A DNA stretch of 8,512 nucleotides from Phycisphaerae bacterium. GTDB lineage: Bacteria > Planctomycetota > Phycisphaerae > UBA1845 > PWPN01. The stretch spans positions 1-8,512 of the forward strand of contig PWPN01000301.1 of NCBI GenBank assembly GCA_003557125.1. The letters are read 5' to 3'. The notes below the pieces were generated by a model. It was not told the DNA's origin and searched no databases. It saw only the letters and a list, made by a program, of their open reading frames with translations. The stretch's first letter is position 1; the number at the start of each line of letters is the position of its first letter. The position numbers and the translations under genes were made by a program. This document shows, one piece after another, positions 1 to 6,061 of this stretch.

Positions 1-830
1 GTCTGGAGCTGCGCATTGACGGCGATCCCACCGCACGGACCGATCTCCAAGCCTGCCTCAACCGCAAGCTTCACGTTGGGCCGTACGCCGACCGAAACGA
101 TCACCATGTCAGCGGGCAGGCGCGTCCCGTCCGTCAGCCGTACGCCGACGACGCGCCCCTCCCGCACGTCGACCCCCTCCACGCCGACGCCCAGGTGCAG
201 GCCGACGCCCTGCTCAACCAGTACCCGTTCGAGCCGGGCAGCCATCTCGTCGTCCATCACGGGCAGTATGTGCGGCTGCAATTCGACAAGTGACGTGGCC
301 ACGCCGCGCATGTGGAGCGATTCGACCATCTCCAGGCCGATGTACCCGCCGCCGACGACCACCGCCCGCGCGGGCTTTTCGCGATCGAGCCACGCCTTGA
401 TCCGATCCGTGTCGGGCAGGTCCCGCAGCACGAACATGTTGGCTGTGCCCGTGTCGGCCCATCCGGGCAGGACGGGGTCGGCACCGGGCGCGAGAATGAG
501 CTTATCGTACGACTCGGTAGAGGCGCGCCCCGTCTCGCAGTCGCGCACGTGAACGAGCCGTGCCGTGCGATCGATGCGAACCGCTTCGTGCCGCGTCCGA
601 ACATCGATGCGGAATTTCGCCTTGAAATCATCCTGCGTCGCGACCAGCAGCTTGGAGCGCTTGGCGATCCGCCCGCCGATGTAATAGGGCAACCCGCAGT
701 TGGCGAACGAGACGTACGGGCCCTTGTCGAGCAGGACGATCTCAGCCGATTCGTTGAGACGCCGGGCGCGTGTCGCCGCACTCGCACCGCCCGCGACGCC
801 GCCGACGATCACGATCTTCACAGGTGTCAT
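1..830 (-). CDS. FAD-dependent pyridine nucleotide-disulfide oxidoreductase, CoA-disulfide/persulfide reductase-like (partial, 3' end outside window)
   Basis: Translating the minus strand from the ATG at 830 gives 276 residues with no stop before the window edge; the C-terminus lies to the left. Residues 6-24 hold the FAD-binding fold (IVIVGGVAGGASAATRARR). The single redox cysteine lies in SFANCGLPYYIGG (Cys45), the hallmark of the CoA-disulfide reductase / NADH oxidase / NADH polysulfide-reductase group, which uses one Cys rather than the CxxxxC pair of glutathione reductase. APGADP sits near 114-119 and the NAD(P)-binding motif VVVGGGYIGLE near 157-167. Family members of this type are cytosolic homodimers that reduce CoA disulfide, CoA persulfide or polysulfide with NAD(P)H. 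The start is one base after the stop of the rhodanese gene, so the two are probably translationally coupled, which supports a sulfane-sulfur role. Whether a C-terminal rhodanese domain is fused, as in some relatives, cannot be seen. Substrate is inferred; NADH oxidase activity is the main alternative. Confidence 0.9.
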   Translation of the reverse strand, partial: MTPVKIVIVGGVAGGASAATRARRLNESAEIVLLDKGPYVSFANCGLPYYIGGRIAKRSKLLVATQDDFKAKFRIDVRTRHEAVRIDRTARLVHVRDCETGRASTESYDKLILAPGADPVLPGWADTGTANMFVLRDLPDTDRIKAWLDREKPARAVVVGGGYIGLEMVESLHMRGVATSLVELQPHILPVMDDEMAARLERVLVEQGVGLHLGVGVEGVDVREGRVVGVRLTDGTRLPADMVIVSVGVRPNVKLAVEAGLEIGPCGGIAVNAQLQ

Positions 831-831
831 A

Positions 832-1365
832 TCAGTTTCCCGAGCAACATGTCGGTTCGGTCACCGCAGGCCGAGCGCGGTTCCACGGCATCCATGCAAG
901 CAGTTTGGCCATCGGACAGAAACCTGTCCAGCCGCCCACCGTAAGCCCGAACCCGACGAAACCGGTCAGCCACAACCACCGTGCATCGATCTGGGCCAGC
1001 AGCAGCGAAGTCAGCAGGATAAGCCCGGCTGCGACCATGACCTGCCGGAAGATCGGCATGGGCGCCCGCTGACGGATCACGTTCACGCCCCCCCGCTTGC
1101 ACGCCTCGAGGCCCCCTTCGAGCATCGCCACCTCCGCAAAGCCCGCCTCGGCCAACTGCCTGGCCGCCTGCTCCGAGCGCACCCCGCTCTTGCACATGAC
1201 CAGGACCGGTTCGGACGGATCCCAGGCGGAGGCTGCCTTGAGCAACCGATCGAGCGGCACACACTCGGCCCGTTCGATGCGTTCGCCCACGAACTCATCG
1301 AGGTTGCGTACATCGATGACCTTGCCCGACCAACGTTCCATCTCGCTCACTGACACTTTTCGCAT
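832..1365 (-). CDS. rhodanese / DUF2892 inner-membrane sulfurtransferase, YgaP-like
   Basis: The 177-aa product starts with a cytosolic rhodanese domain (about 1-98) and continues into a two-helix membrane hairpin (about 107-125 and 130-150), the same order and near the same length as E. coli YgaP. The rhodanese active loop is CKSGVR with the persulfide-accepting Cys58, preceded by VIDVRNLDEF and VLVM. The DUF2892 part ends in the family signature GGWTGFCPMAKLL with Cys150, and the tail carries a further Cys pair (173-174). Such proteins take sulfane sulfur from a donor onto the loop Cys and pass it on at the membrane. I chose the ATG at 1365 because a purine-rich AGGGGG lies six bases ahead and the rhodanese fold begins there; in-frame ATGs at 1383, 1401 and 1434 would add a Gly/Arg-rich extension without domain content. 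It lies between a cysteine-bearing ArsR regulator and a CoA-disulfide-reductase-like enzyme, which fits persulfide handling or detoxification. Confidence 0.92.
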   Translation of the reverse strand: MRKVSVSEMERWSGKVIDVRNLDEFVGERIERAECVPLDRLLKAASAWDPSEPVLVMCKSGVRSEQAARQLAEAGFAEVAMLEGGLEACKRGGVNVIRQRAPMPIFRQVMVAAGLILLTSLLLAQIDARWLWLTGFVGFGLTVGGWTGFCPMAKLLAWMPWNRARPAVTEPTCCSGN

Positions 1366-1387
1366 GGTTTCCCCCTGTTTCATGTAG

Positions 1388-1409
1388 CGGCCGCCCCCCA
1401 TGGCGGCCG
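1388..1409 (-). promoter_or_regulatory. Strong GC hairpin between regulator and rhodanese gene
   Basis: CGGCCGCC (1388-1395) pairs perfectly with GGCGGCCG (1402-1409) around a six-base loop. It lies in the 75-base gap between the regulator stop and the rhodanese start, just ahead of the rhodanese ribosome-binding site. No U-run follows in the direction of transcription, so it is not a standard intrinsic terminator. It could be an mRNA-stability or processing element setting different levels of regulator and enzymes. The structure is seen; the role is inferred. Confidence 0.5.
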
Positions 1410-1440
1410 TCACCCACCTCGGTGCAGCGCACATTCTATG

Positions 1441-1755
1441 TCACTCCTCGGCACCGCCCCCATGGCTTCGGATGCAACCGAGCAACCAGCCCGGTCGCGG
1501 ATCGTTCACGCGGTAATAAACGGTCTTGCCGTCCCGCTCGCTGATAAGCAGGCCGTGGGCTTTCATGATCCCCAGATGTTGGCTGACCGCGTTGTGCGGG
1601 ATCTTCAGGTGCGCCGCCAGCTGCTTGACCGACACCCGCTCGACCATGAGCAGCTCGCAGATCCGCAACCGGTGCGGATGCGCCAGAACCCGCAAAGCCG
1701 TCGCTGCCTGTTCGAGAACCGACAGCGGTATCAATGTCTCCGTGTGACTGTCCAT
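1441..1755 (-). CDS. ArsR/SmtB-family winged-helix repressor, probable dithiol persulfide sensor (YgaV/BigR/SqrR-like)
   Basis: This 104-aa protein is of normal ArsR length. It has the winged-helix core ALRVLAHPHRLRICELL (about 20-36), a recognition helix NAVSQHLGIMKAHGLL (about 55-70) and the wing SERDGKTVYYRV (72-83). The metal-binding CxC motif of ArsR/SmtB metal sensors is missing: the helix reads VERVSVKQL. Instead there is Cys33 in RLRICELL and Cys94 in the last helix, 61 residues apart, which resembles the two cysteines that form a (poly)sulfide bridge in SqrR/BigR/YgaV. Those proteins repress sulfide or persulfide genes and release DNA when oxidised by sulfane sulfur. It heads a minus-strand operon with a YgaP-like rhodanese and a CoA-disulfide-reductase-like enzyme, the ygaVP arrangement with one extra gene. 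The ATG at 1755 has no Shine-Dalgarno and sits only eight bases from a perfect -10 box, so the message is probably leaderless and autoregulated through the palindrome in its promoter. Ligand is inferred from Cys spacing and neighbours. Confidence 0.92.
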   Translation of the reverse strand: MDSHTETLIPLSVLEQAATALRVLAHPHRLRICELLMVERVSVKQLAAHLKIPHNAVSQHLGIMKAHGLLISERDGKTVYYRVNDPRPGWLLGCIRSHGGGAEE

Positions 1756-1763
1756 TACTGATC

Positions 1764-1791
1764 ATTATATCATGATATCACGATATGACAA
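1764..1791 (-). promoter_or_regulatory. Promoter with overlapping operator for the regulator-rhodanese-reductase operon
   Basis: On the minus strand TTGTCA (1786-1791) and a perfect TATAAT (1764-1769) are separated by 16 bases. That spacer is almost entirely a palindrome: positions 1767-1786 match their own reverse complement at 18 of 20 bases around the centre GATATC, and 1767-1778 (ATATCATGATAT) is a perfect subset. An AT-rich palindrome between the -35 and -10 boxes is a classic site for an ArsR-type dimer to block RNA polymerase. The predicted transcription start falls within about three bases of the regulator ATG at 1755. Confidence 0.8.
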
Positions 1792-1917
1792 CCCTTCTCG
1801 GCGATTTTCGCAACGGAACCGTCCTCCCAATCGCACCATTCGCCTAAACCCTTATCGCATAGACAGTTGGAACCACTCTGCGCAGGGCGCCCTCATTGCG
1901 GCAACAGCCATCCAACC

Positions 1918-1946
1918 TTGACAGCAGGCCGTTCGGGCTGCACAAT
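1918..1946 (+). promoter_or_regulatory. Probable sigma-70-like promoter of tRNA-Gln
   Basis: A perfect TTGACA (1918-1923) is followed after 17 bases by CACAAT (1941-1946), which matches four of six consensus -10 positions. Transcription would begin about 45 bases before the mature tRNA, a normal leader length. It is the only good promoter-like pair seen between the divergent sulfur operon and the tRNA. Confidence 0.55.
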
Positions 1947-1998
1947 TGCAGCTTCAGGCGGCTCGGCCGGGTTTTGACTGGGGCCGGGCGGTTTGTGT

Positions 1999-2071
1999 TG
2001 GCCCGTGGTGCAATTGGTAGCACGCCTGACTCTGGATCAGGAAGTTCTAGGTTCGAGTCCTAGCGGGCCAG
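1999..2071 (+). tRNA. tRNA-Gln (anticodon CUG)
   Basis: The complete cloverleaf can be drawn by hand. The acceptor stem TGGCCCG (1999-2005) pairs with CGGGCCA (2064-2070), followed by discriminator G2071. The D-arm is GTGC/GCAC around AATTGGTA; the anticodon stem CCTGA/TCAGG carries loop CTCTGGA with anticodon CTG (2032-2034); the T-arm CTAGG/CCTAG carries TTCGAGT. The U1-A72 pair and G73 are the usual identity marks of bacterial tRNA-Gln. CCA is not encoded (GTT follows). It reads CAG codons. It stands alone, with no other tRNA in the window and no sign of an integration event at its 3' end. Confidence 0.97.
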
Positions 2072-2236
2072 GTTCCCGTCGAATCGACATGCCACCGGCA
2101 GGGGCCTTCACTGCCCCACCGCCCGGACAGCCTCATCCTCGCCGCAAGTTGACGCTATGATGCGAGAGTCACGCGGGAAGTCCTTGCGCGAGCGTGCCGG
2201 GCGTTCCCGGAACGAGGCAACGGAGGTTACGCAGCG

Positions 2237-2872
2237 ATGTCGGCAAAGCGGATCGTATTGGCTATCACCGGTGCGAGCGGGGCTCCGATCGGCCTGCGCG
2301 TCCTCGAGCAACTGGCCGACAGCGGCACAGACGTCCACCTCATCCTCTCCCGGCACGGCCGAGCGATGCTCATCGAAGAGTGCGCACTGCCCGACCGCGA
2401 CCTCGAAAGGCAGCTGCTGGCAGGCCGCCCTTCCGTCACGCTCCACGACGACGACGATCTGGCAGCCGCACCATCCAGCGGTTCGTTCCTGACCGACGGG
2501 ATGATCCTCTGCCCGTGCAGCAGCCACACGCTGGGAGCGGTGGCCTCGGGCCTGGGCGATCGCCTCATCCCTCGTGCCGCCCACGTGGCACTCAAGGAGC
2601 GTCGCCCGCTCATCGTCGTCCACCGCGAAATGCCCGTCAGCACGATCGACCTGGAAAACATGCTGACGCTCAGCCGGGCCGGTGCGACGATCTGCCCCGC
2701 CTCGCCGGGCTTCTACTTGAAACCGCAACGTATCGCGGACCTCGTCGATTTCGTCGCGGGCCGGGTGCTCGACCTCGTCGGCGTACGTCACGCGCTGAAC
2801 GTGCGGTGGGCGGGCCACATGGATGACACTCCAGACGCCCCATCACACGACGTCAGCGAGCATCGGCCATGA
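2237..2872 (+). CDS. ubiX: Flavin prenyltransferase, UbiX family (MqnM-like)
   Basis: The 211-aa product is a full-length UbiX-type flavoprotein. Such enzymes attach a dimethylallyl group to reduced FMN to make prenylated FMN, the cofactor of UbiD-family decarboxylases. Visible motifs are the FMN-binding TGASGAPIG (11-19, with Ser14), the acidic pair E47-E48, CPCSSHTLGAVASGLGD (92-108), IPRAAH (R113), ALKERRPLIV (K120) and HREMP (R130, E131), and SPGFY (Y160). Relative to the Pseudomonas enzyme these active-site positions all fall at a constant offset of nine residues. The ATG is preceded by GGAGG (2222-2226) at ten bases. Its stop overlaps the start of a UbiA-type prenyltransferase by four bases (ATGA), so the two are coupled. 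In bacteria with the futalosine pathway, UbiX, UbiD and UbiA homologues (MqnM, MqnL, MqnP) complete menaquinone; a ubiquinone role is less likely for the inferred lineage. No UbiD partner is in the window. Confidence 0.95.
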   Translation: MSAKRIVLAITGASGAPIGLRVLEQLADSGTDVHLILSRHGRAMLIEECALPDRDLERQLLAGRPSVTLHDDDDLAAAPSSGSFLTDGMILCPCSSHTLGAVASGLGDRLIPRAAHVALKERRPLIVVHREMPVSTIDLENMLTLSRAGATICPASPGFYLKPQRIADLVDFVAGRVLDLVGVRHALNVRWAGHMDDTPDAPSHDVSEHRP

Positions 2873-3810
2873 CCTCCTTGCACACAAGCGTCCGGGTCGT
2901 CGGCCGGTGGGGCGAGATGATCAAGTTTTCGCATTCGATCTTCGCCCTGCCGTTCGCGTTGATCGCCGTCTTCCTTGCAGGCAGATCCGCCTTCCACGCA
3001 GGCGACACCTCGCACCTGTATCCTCGACCCGCATTGCTGGCCCTGGTCGTGCTCTGCATGGTCGACGCCCGGTCGGCTGCCATGACGTTCAACCGGATCG
3101 TCGACGCCGACCTCGACGCCCGGAACCCCCGTACCGCCGAACGCGCGATCCCCCGCCGACGCATCACGAAGCGCCAGGCCCTCGCGTTCTTCCTGGCATC
3201 CGCCGCCGTCTTCGCGCTCGCCTGTGCGGGCTTCTGGCAACTCGACGGCAACACTTGGCCGCTCGTCCTGGCCGGGCCGGTCCTCGCCTACCTCTGCTTC
3301 TACTCGTACACGAAACGGTTCACCGCCCTGTCGCATTTCGTGCTCGGAAGCGCGATCGGCCTGTCGCCCGCCGCCGCCTGGATCGCGATTCATCCGGACT
3401 CGATCGGCCTGTCCGCCGTCCTGCTCTGTGCGACTGTCACACTCTGGATCGGCGGGTTCGACATCATCTACGCATGCCAGGACGCGCTCCACGACCGCCG
3501 CGTCGGCCTGCACAGTCTGCCTGCACGACTCGGCGTCGGCACATCCCTGGGGATCGCCCGTACCGCCCATCTCGCCACAGTGGCTCTGCTTATCGGACTC
3601 GTCATCACAGCCGACCTGGGCTGGCTTGCGATGGCCGGTGTCGTTATAGTGGCTGTATTGTTGGCGATCGAAAACGCGCTGGTTCGACCCGACGACCTGT
3701 CCCGGATCACGACAGCCTTTTTCACAGTCAACGGCCTCATCAGTCTCGCACTCGGCGCGCTGGTCATAGCCGACGTCCTGCTCGACCTCGGTCCGATCGG
3801 CACGCCTTAA
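2869..3810 (+). CDS. mqnP: UbiA-family aromatic prenyltransferase, MqnP-like (menaquinone biosynthesis)
   Basis: The 313-aa product is a polytopic membrane protein with roughly eight or nine hydrophobic helices and both Asp-rich Mg-diphosphate motifs of the UbiA superfamily. The first is N75-R-I-V-D79-A-D81-L-D83 followed by ARNPRTAERAIP; the second is GGFD198...Q-D205-ALHD209. YSYTKR (145-150) is the usual conserved cytosolic loop. Family enzymes condense a polyprenyl diphosphate with an aromatic acid. The sequence resembles the 'UbiA-other' branch found with futalosine-pathway genes (RSAAMTFNRIVDADLDARNPRT), so I infer prenylation of 6-amino-type or 1,4-dihydroxy-6-naphthoate (MqnP) rather than 4-hydroxybenzoate. 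The start overlaps the stop of the flavin prenyltransferase gene by four bases, indicating one operon. Substrate choice cannot be settled from sequence alone; 4-hydroxybenzoate polyprenyltransferase (UbiA proper) is the alternative. Confidence 0.9.
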   Translation: MTSLHTSVRVVGRWGEMIKFSHSIFALPFALIAVFLAGRSAFHAGDTSHLYPRPALLALVVLCMVDARSAAMTFNRIVDADLDARNPRTAERAIPRRRITKRQALAFFLASAAVFALACAGFWQLDGNTWPLVLAGPVLAYLCFYSYTKRFTALSHFVLGSAIGLSPAAAWIAIHPDSIGLSAVLLCATVTLWIGGFDIIYACQDALHDRRVGLHSLPARLGVGTSLGIARTAHLATVALLIGLVITADLGWLAMAGVVIVAVLLAIENALVRPDDLSRITTAFFTVNGLISLALGALVIADVLLDLGPIGTP

Positions 3811-3929
3811 TCGTTACCATGTCTCCAGGGAGGGAGTTTACAGGCGACACGCTGTCTCCGCGCGGAAGGCACAATCACCAGGCGGCACCGAAAATGCAAC
3901 TTTCGAGCGATTCACCGGGAGCCCCTTTC

Positions 3930-5582
3930 ATGAAATGCAGCCGGCTTCGAAAGACTGTCGCGCTGCTGCTGGTCGGTATCGCTTCGTTGACTTTGCCCTA
4001 TGCGCACACATCGGCCGACGGGCAGAAGCTCTCATCCGATTACGAAGCGATCCCTGCACCATGCCTGCCGCAGGTTTTCGCCGAGGCAGCGGCCGCCTGG
4101 GACGTCCCCGTCGAATTGCTGCTGACGCTCGGATGGATGGGCAGCGGCTTCGAGGACCGCGGTGACCAACCCACCCTCGAAGGCGGGCGAGGCCTCATGG
4201 CACTGCGGTCGAACGCATGGTTCCCCGACGACCTGTCGCTGGCGGCCGATCTCATCGGCGTCGATCCCGCCCGTATCGTGCGCGACCGGTCTGCCAACAT
4301 CCACGGAGCAGCTGCCCTGCTGGATCATTTCGCACGGCTAGCCGACATCGACCGCACACAGGGCCTCGACGCCTGGCGGGACGTCGTCGCCCGTTACGCG
4401 GCCCTCGACGCGGATTCGAGCCGACTCTTTGCCGCCGACGCCTTCGCACGAATCGCGCACGGCTTCACCATCACCAACAGCCGGAATGAGACCTTTACCG
4501 TCGAGTCGATGCGCGTGTCGGTTGAGTCGCCGATCGACACGTCGCCGACGTTGCAGCCGATGCACGCGGATTACCCGTCAGCCATCTGGGACCCGGCACC
4601 CGAATGCAACTATACCCCGATCCCCTACGACAAAAACGCCATCGTCATCCACATGCTCGAAGGGACGGTGGCCGGGGCGCTCGCACAATTCAAACAATGC
4701 ACCACCCAGGCGTCCGTGCATTACATCGTTGCCCAGTCCGGCACGATCTGGCAGATGGTGCGCGAGCCGCACGTCGCCTGGCACGTCGGCTGCGATGAAA
4801 ACCGCACGATCGGAATCGCGCACGAGGGTTACAGCACGTCGCCGTCCCACCCCGAAGCGCTCTACCGGTCATCCGCACGGCTCGCCAAGGATATCTGCCA
4901 GAGAAGGGGGATCCCCCGGCGCGTCATAACCCACAGCGGCGCGGGCATCATCGGCCACGACGGGCTCAATGCGTGCTGCTGTTTCGGCCCCGAAACCGAC
5001 CCGGGTCCGGGCTGGGACTGGGACGGATACCTGAACCGCATCAACGACGGTCAACCGGCCCCCGTCATCGTGTCGGCCTACTCCCGGAAAGTTCACCACA
5101 GCGCGGGCGACTGCGATCTCGACCTGGCAGGAGGCACCGCCGTCGAAGCACGAAAAGGCGGCCCGACGCGCCTCGTCGTCACCTTCGATCAACCCATCGA
5201 AGGCGTCGAGGGCCTGAGCCACGATGATGTGCGCTTGTCCGCAGGCCGAGTCGCCTCGTTATCCATCGCGGGTTCGCAACTGACCATCGAAACGCGCGAC
5301 GTGCCGGACGCATCGCGCCTGACAGTCGATTTCCCGGGCATCGCAGCCGTGGGAGGACCTTTCGTTACAGGATCGGTGCGGCTCGGCGTGCTCGAAGGCG
5401 ACGCGGACGGCAACGGGCGCGTCGAGATGGCCGACATGCATCGCGTCCACGACGAACTGCTGCAACCGGTCACCGATCGCAACAGCCAGCAGGATCTCAG
5501 CGTCACGGGCAGCATCAGCGTCACCGACATGGTCATCGTCCGCAATCGGCTGGGCAACACGTTGCCGGACGAGGAGCCTTAG
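3930..5582 (+). CDS. Secreted N-acetylmuramoyl-L-alanine amidase with degenerate transglycosylase-like domain and dockerin-like tail
   Basis: The 550-aa product begins with a signal peptide (basic MKCSRLRKT, hydrophobic core to about 24, likely cleavage after AHTSA near 29). Residues about 40-180 resemble a lytic-transglycosylase-type fold (VPVELLLTLGWMGSGF, GGRGLMAL, SANIHGAAALLDHF), but the catalytic Glu position (normally xES) reads Gly71. About 214-372 is an Amidase_2 domain: AIVIHML (His241), HYIVAQSGTIWQMV, AWHVGCDENRTIGIAHEGY (Glu299), IIGHDGL (His343), ETDPGPGWDW (Asp357); His241, His343 and Asp357 fit the Zn ligands. It should cut the muramoyl-L-alanine amide bond of peptidoglycan outside the cytoplasm. 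About 378-487 is a beta-rich module starting SAYSRKVHHSAGDCDLDL, seen before dockerins in planctomycetes. The tail (491-541) holds two 12-residue Ca-loop-like segments, DADGNGRVEMAD and a weaker D522...D533. GGGAG-like purines lie about nine bases before the ATG. The open frame extends upstream to 2823, but that part is antisense-free noise over mqnP. Confidence 0.9.
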   Translation: MKCSRLRKTVALLLVGIASLTLPYAHTSADGQKLSSDYEAIPAPCLPQVFAEAAAAWDVPVELLLTLGWMGSGFEDRGDQPTLEGGRGLMALRSNAWFPDDLSLAADLIGVDPARIVRDRSANIHGAAALLDHFARLADIDRTQGLDAWRDVVARYAALDADSSRLFAADAFARIAHGFTITNSRNETFTVESMRVSVESPIDTSPTLQPMHADYPSAIWDPAPECNYTPIPYDKNAIVIHMLEGTVAGALAQFKQCTTQASVHYIVAQSGTIWQMVREPHVAWHVGCDENRTIGIAHEGYSTSPSHPEALYRSSARLAKDICQRRGIPRRVITHSGAGIIGHDGLNACCCFGPETDPGPGWDWDGYLNRINDGQPAPVIVSAYSRKVHHSAGDCDLDLAGGTAVEARKGGPTRLVVTFDQPIEGVEGLSHDDVRLSAGRVASLSIAGSQLTIETRDVPDASRLTVDFPGIAAVGGPFVTGSVRLGVLEGDADGNGRVEMADMHRVHDELLQPVTDRNSQQDLSVTGSISVTDMVIVRNRLGNTLPDEEP

Positions 5583-5740
5583 GGGCTCAATTTACTGAGG
5601 CGCATTACATCATCGCTGAAGCATCACCGTGAATTTATTTATTTGGCAAAATGGAACACGGCTTTATTCATGGGCAGGTAAATATTTGGTCGATATACTG
5701 TGAAATCTGTAAAAAAGGTTAACATGGTCATAAAAATCTG
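5583..5740. other. AT-rich intergenic boundary
   Basis: After the amidase stop the base composition changes abruptly from GC-rich to AT-rich, with runs such as GAATTTATTTATTTGG and GTAAAAAAGG. No ORF with gene-like features is visible. A short inverted repeat GAGCC/GGCTC (5574-5588) spans the amidase stop and is followed by AATTTA; it might act as a weak terminator, but the stem has only five pairs. I read the stretch as the edge of an accessory region. Confidence 0.45.
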
Positions 5741-5769
5741 TTGACAGCCATAGTTTTGTGCTATATTTC
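5741..5769 (+). promoter_or_regulatory. Strong sigma-70-like promoter ahead of the 63-aa orphan
   Basis: A perfect TTGACA (5741-5746) is followed by TATATT (5762-5767, 15-base spacer) or, in the more usual register, TATTTC (5764-5769, 17-base spacer). An AT-rich tract lies upstream like an UP element. Transcription would start near 5776, before the small gene at 5819. The site also argues against translation starting at the TTG at 5741, which is the -35 box itself. Confidence 0.6.
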
Positions 5770-5818
5770 ACAAGATTGTATTTTAGCCTACGGAAATACT
5801 GAGTCGAAAGGACTCGCC

Positions 5819-6010
5819 ATGCTCAAGGGATGGCAGGCAGCTCTAGACGAAGAATACCCCGAAACAAAACCCGTCACAGAACGCACCGTCGTGGCGGCCC
5901 AGCGACAGGGGCGATGGCTGCGAGGAAGCGTACGCCTGACAATGGGCAGGATCGTAACAGACGCTCAATACCATGAGCGAAGAAAGCGCGCCTTGTCCAA
6001 ATCTCTGTAA
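5819..6010 (+). CDS. Small protein of unknown function (63 aa)
   Basis: I do not recognise this gene with certainty. The 63-aa product is basic and soluble, with no signal peptide or membrane segment: MLKGWQAALDEEYPETKP, then TERTVVAAQRQGRWLRGSVRL, then TMGRIVTDAQYHERRKRALS. The C-terminal pattern RGSVRL-x-G-x-hhTD-x-x-Y-x-x-RR-x-x-x-L looks like a conserved short motif rather than random coding. The ATG at 5819 is chosen because AAAGGA lies seven bases ahead and because the in-frame TTG further upstream falls in a promoter. It sits 40-50 bases behind a good promoter and 51 bases ahead of the next gene on the same strand, so they may be cotranscribed. Being short, basic and at the edge of an accessory region, it could be a DNA- or RNA-associated accessory protein, but that is a guess. 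Confidence 0.6.
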   Translation: MLKGWQAALDEEYPETKPVTERTVVAAQRQGRWLRGSVRLTMGRIVTDAQYHERRKRALSKSL

Positions 6011-6061
6011 CCATTTTTCCTCTCGATGAATCCGCTCATTTTTTTGCTAGGCATGGTGTGC

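Noticed and set aside
312..1353. Several plus-strand frames of 100-217 codons
   Set aside because: They lie opposite the flavoprotein and rhodanese genes, whose motifs are unmistakable on the minus strand.
1759..1769. TGATCATTATA shared with 8084-8094
   Set aside because: An 11-base AT-rich match without further similarity or a matching palindrome at the second site; probably chance.
2094..2116. Terminator after the tRNA (GGCAG/CTGCC)
   Set aside because: Five-pair stem with a nine-base loop and no T-run; too weak to call.
2108..2818. 236-codon minus-strand frame
   Set aside because: Antisense to the flavin prenyltransferase gene, rich in Arg and Asp, no family motif.
2823..3929. Open frame upstream of and in frame with the amidase (would give a 919-aa protein)
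   Set aside because: It overlaps the whole of the prenyltransferase gene in another frame, is Arg/Pro-rich without domains, and the amidase has its own signal peptide and ribosome-binding site at 3930.
5574..5588. Intrinsic terminator after the amidase gene
   Set aside because: The stem has only five pairs, overlaps the stop codon and is followed by AATTTA rather than a U-run; kept only as a remark.
5741..5818. Upstream extension of the 63-aa gene to a TTG start (89 aa)
   Set aside because: The TTG is part of a perfect TTGACA -35 box, and the extension would begin before the predicted transcription start.
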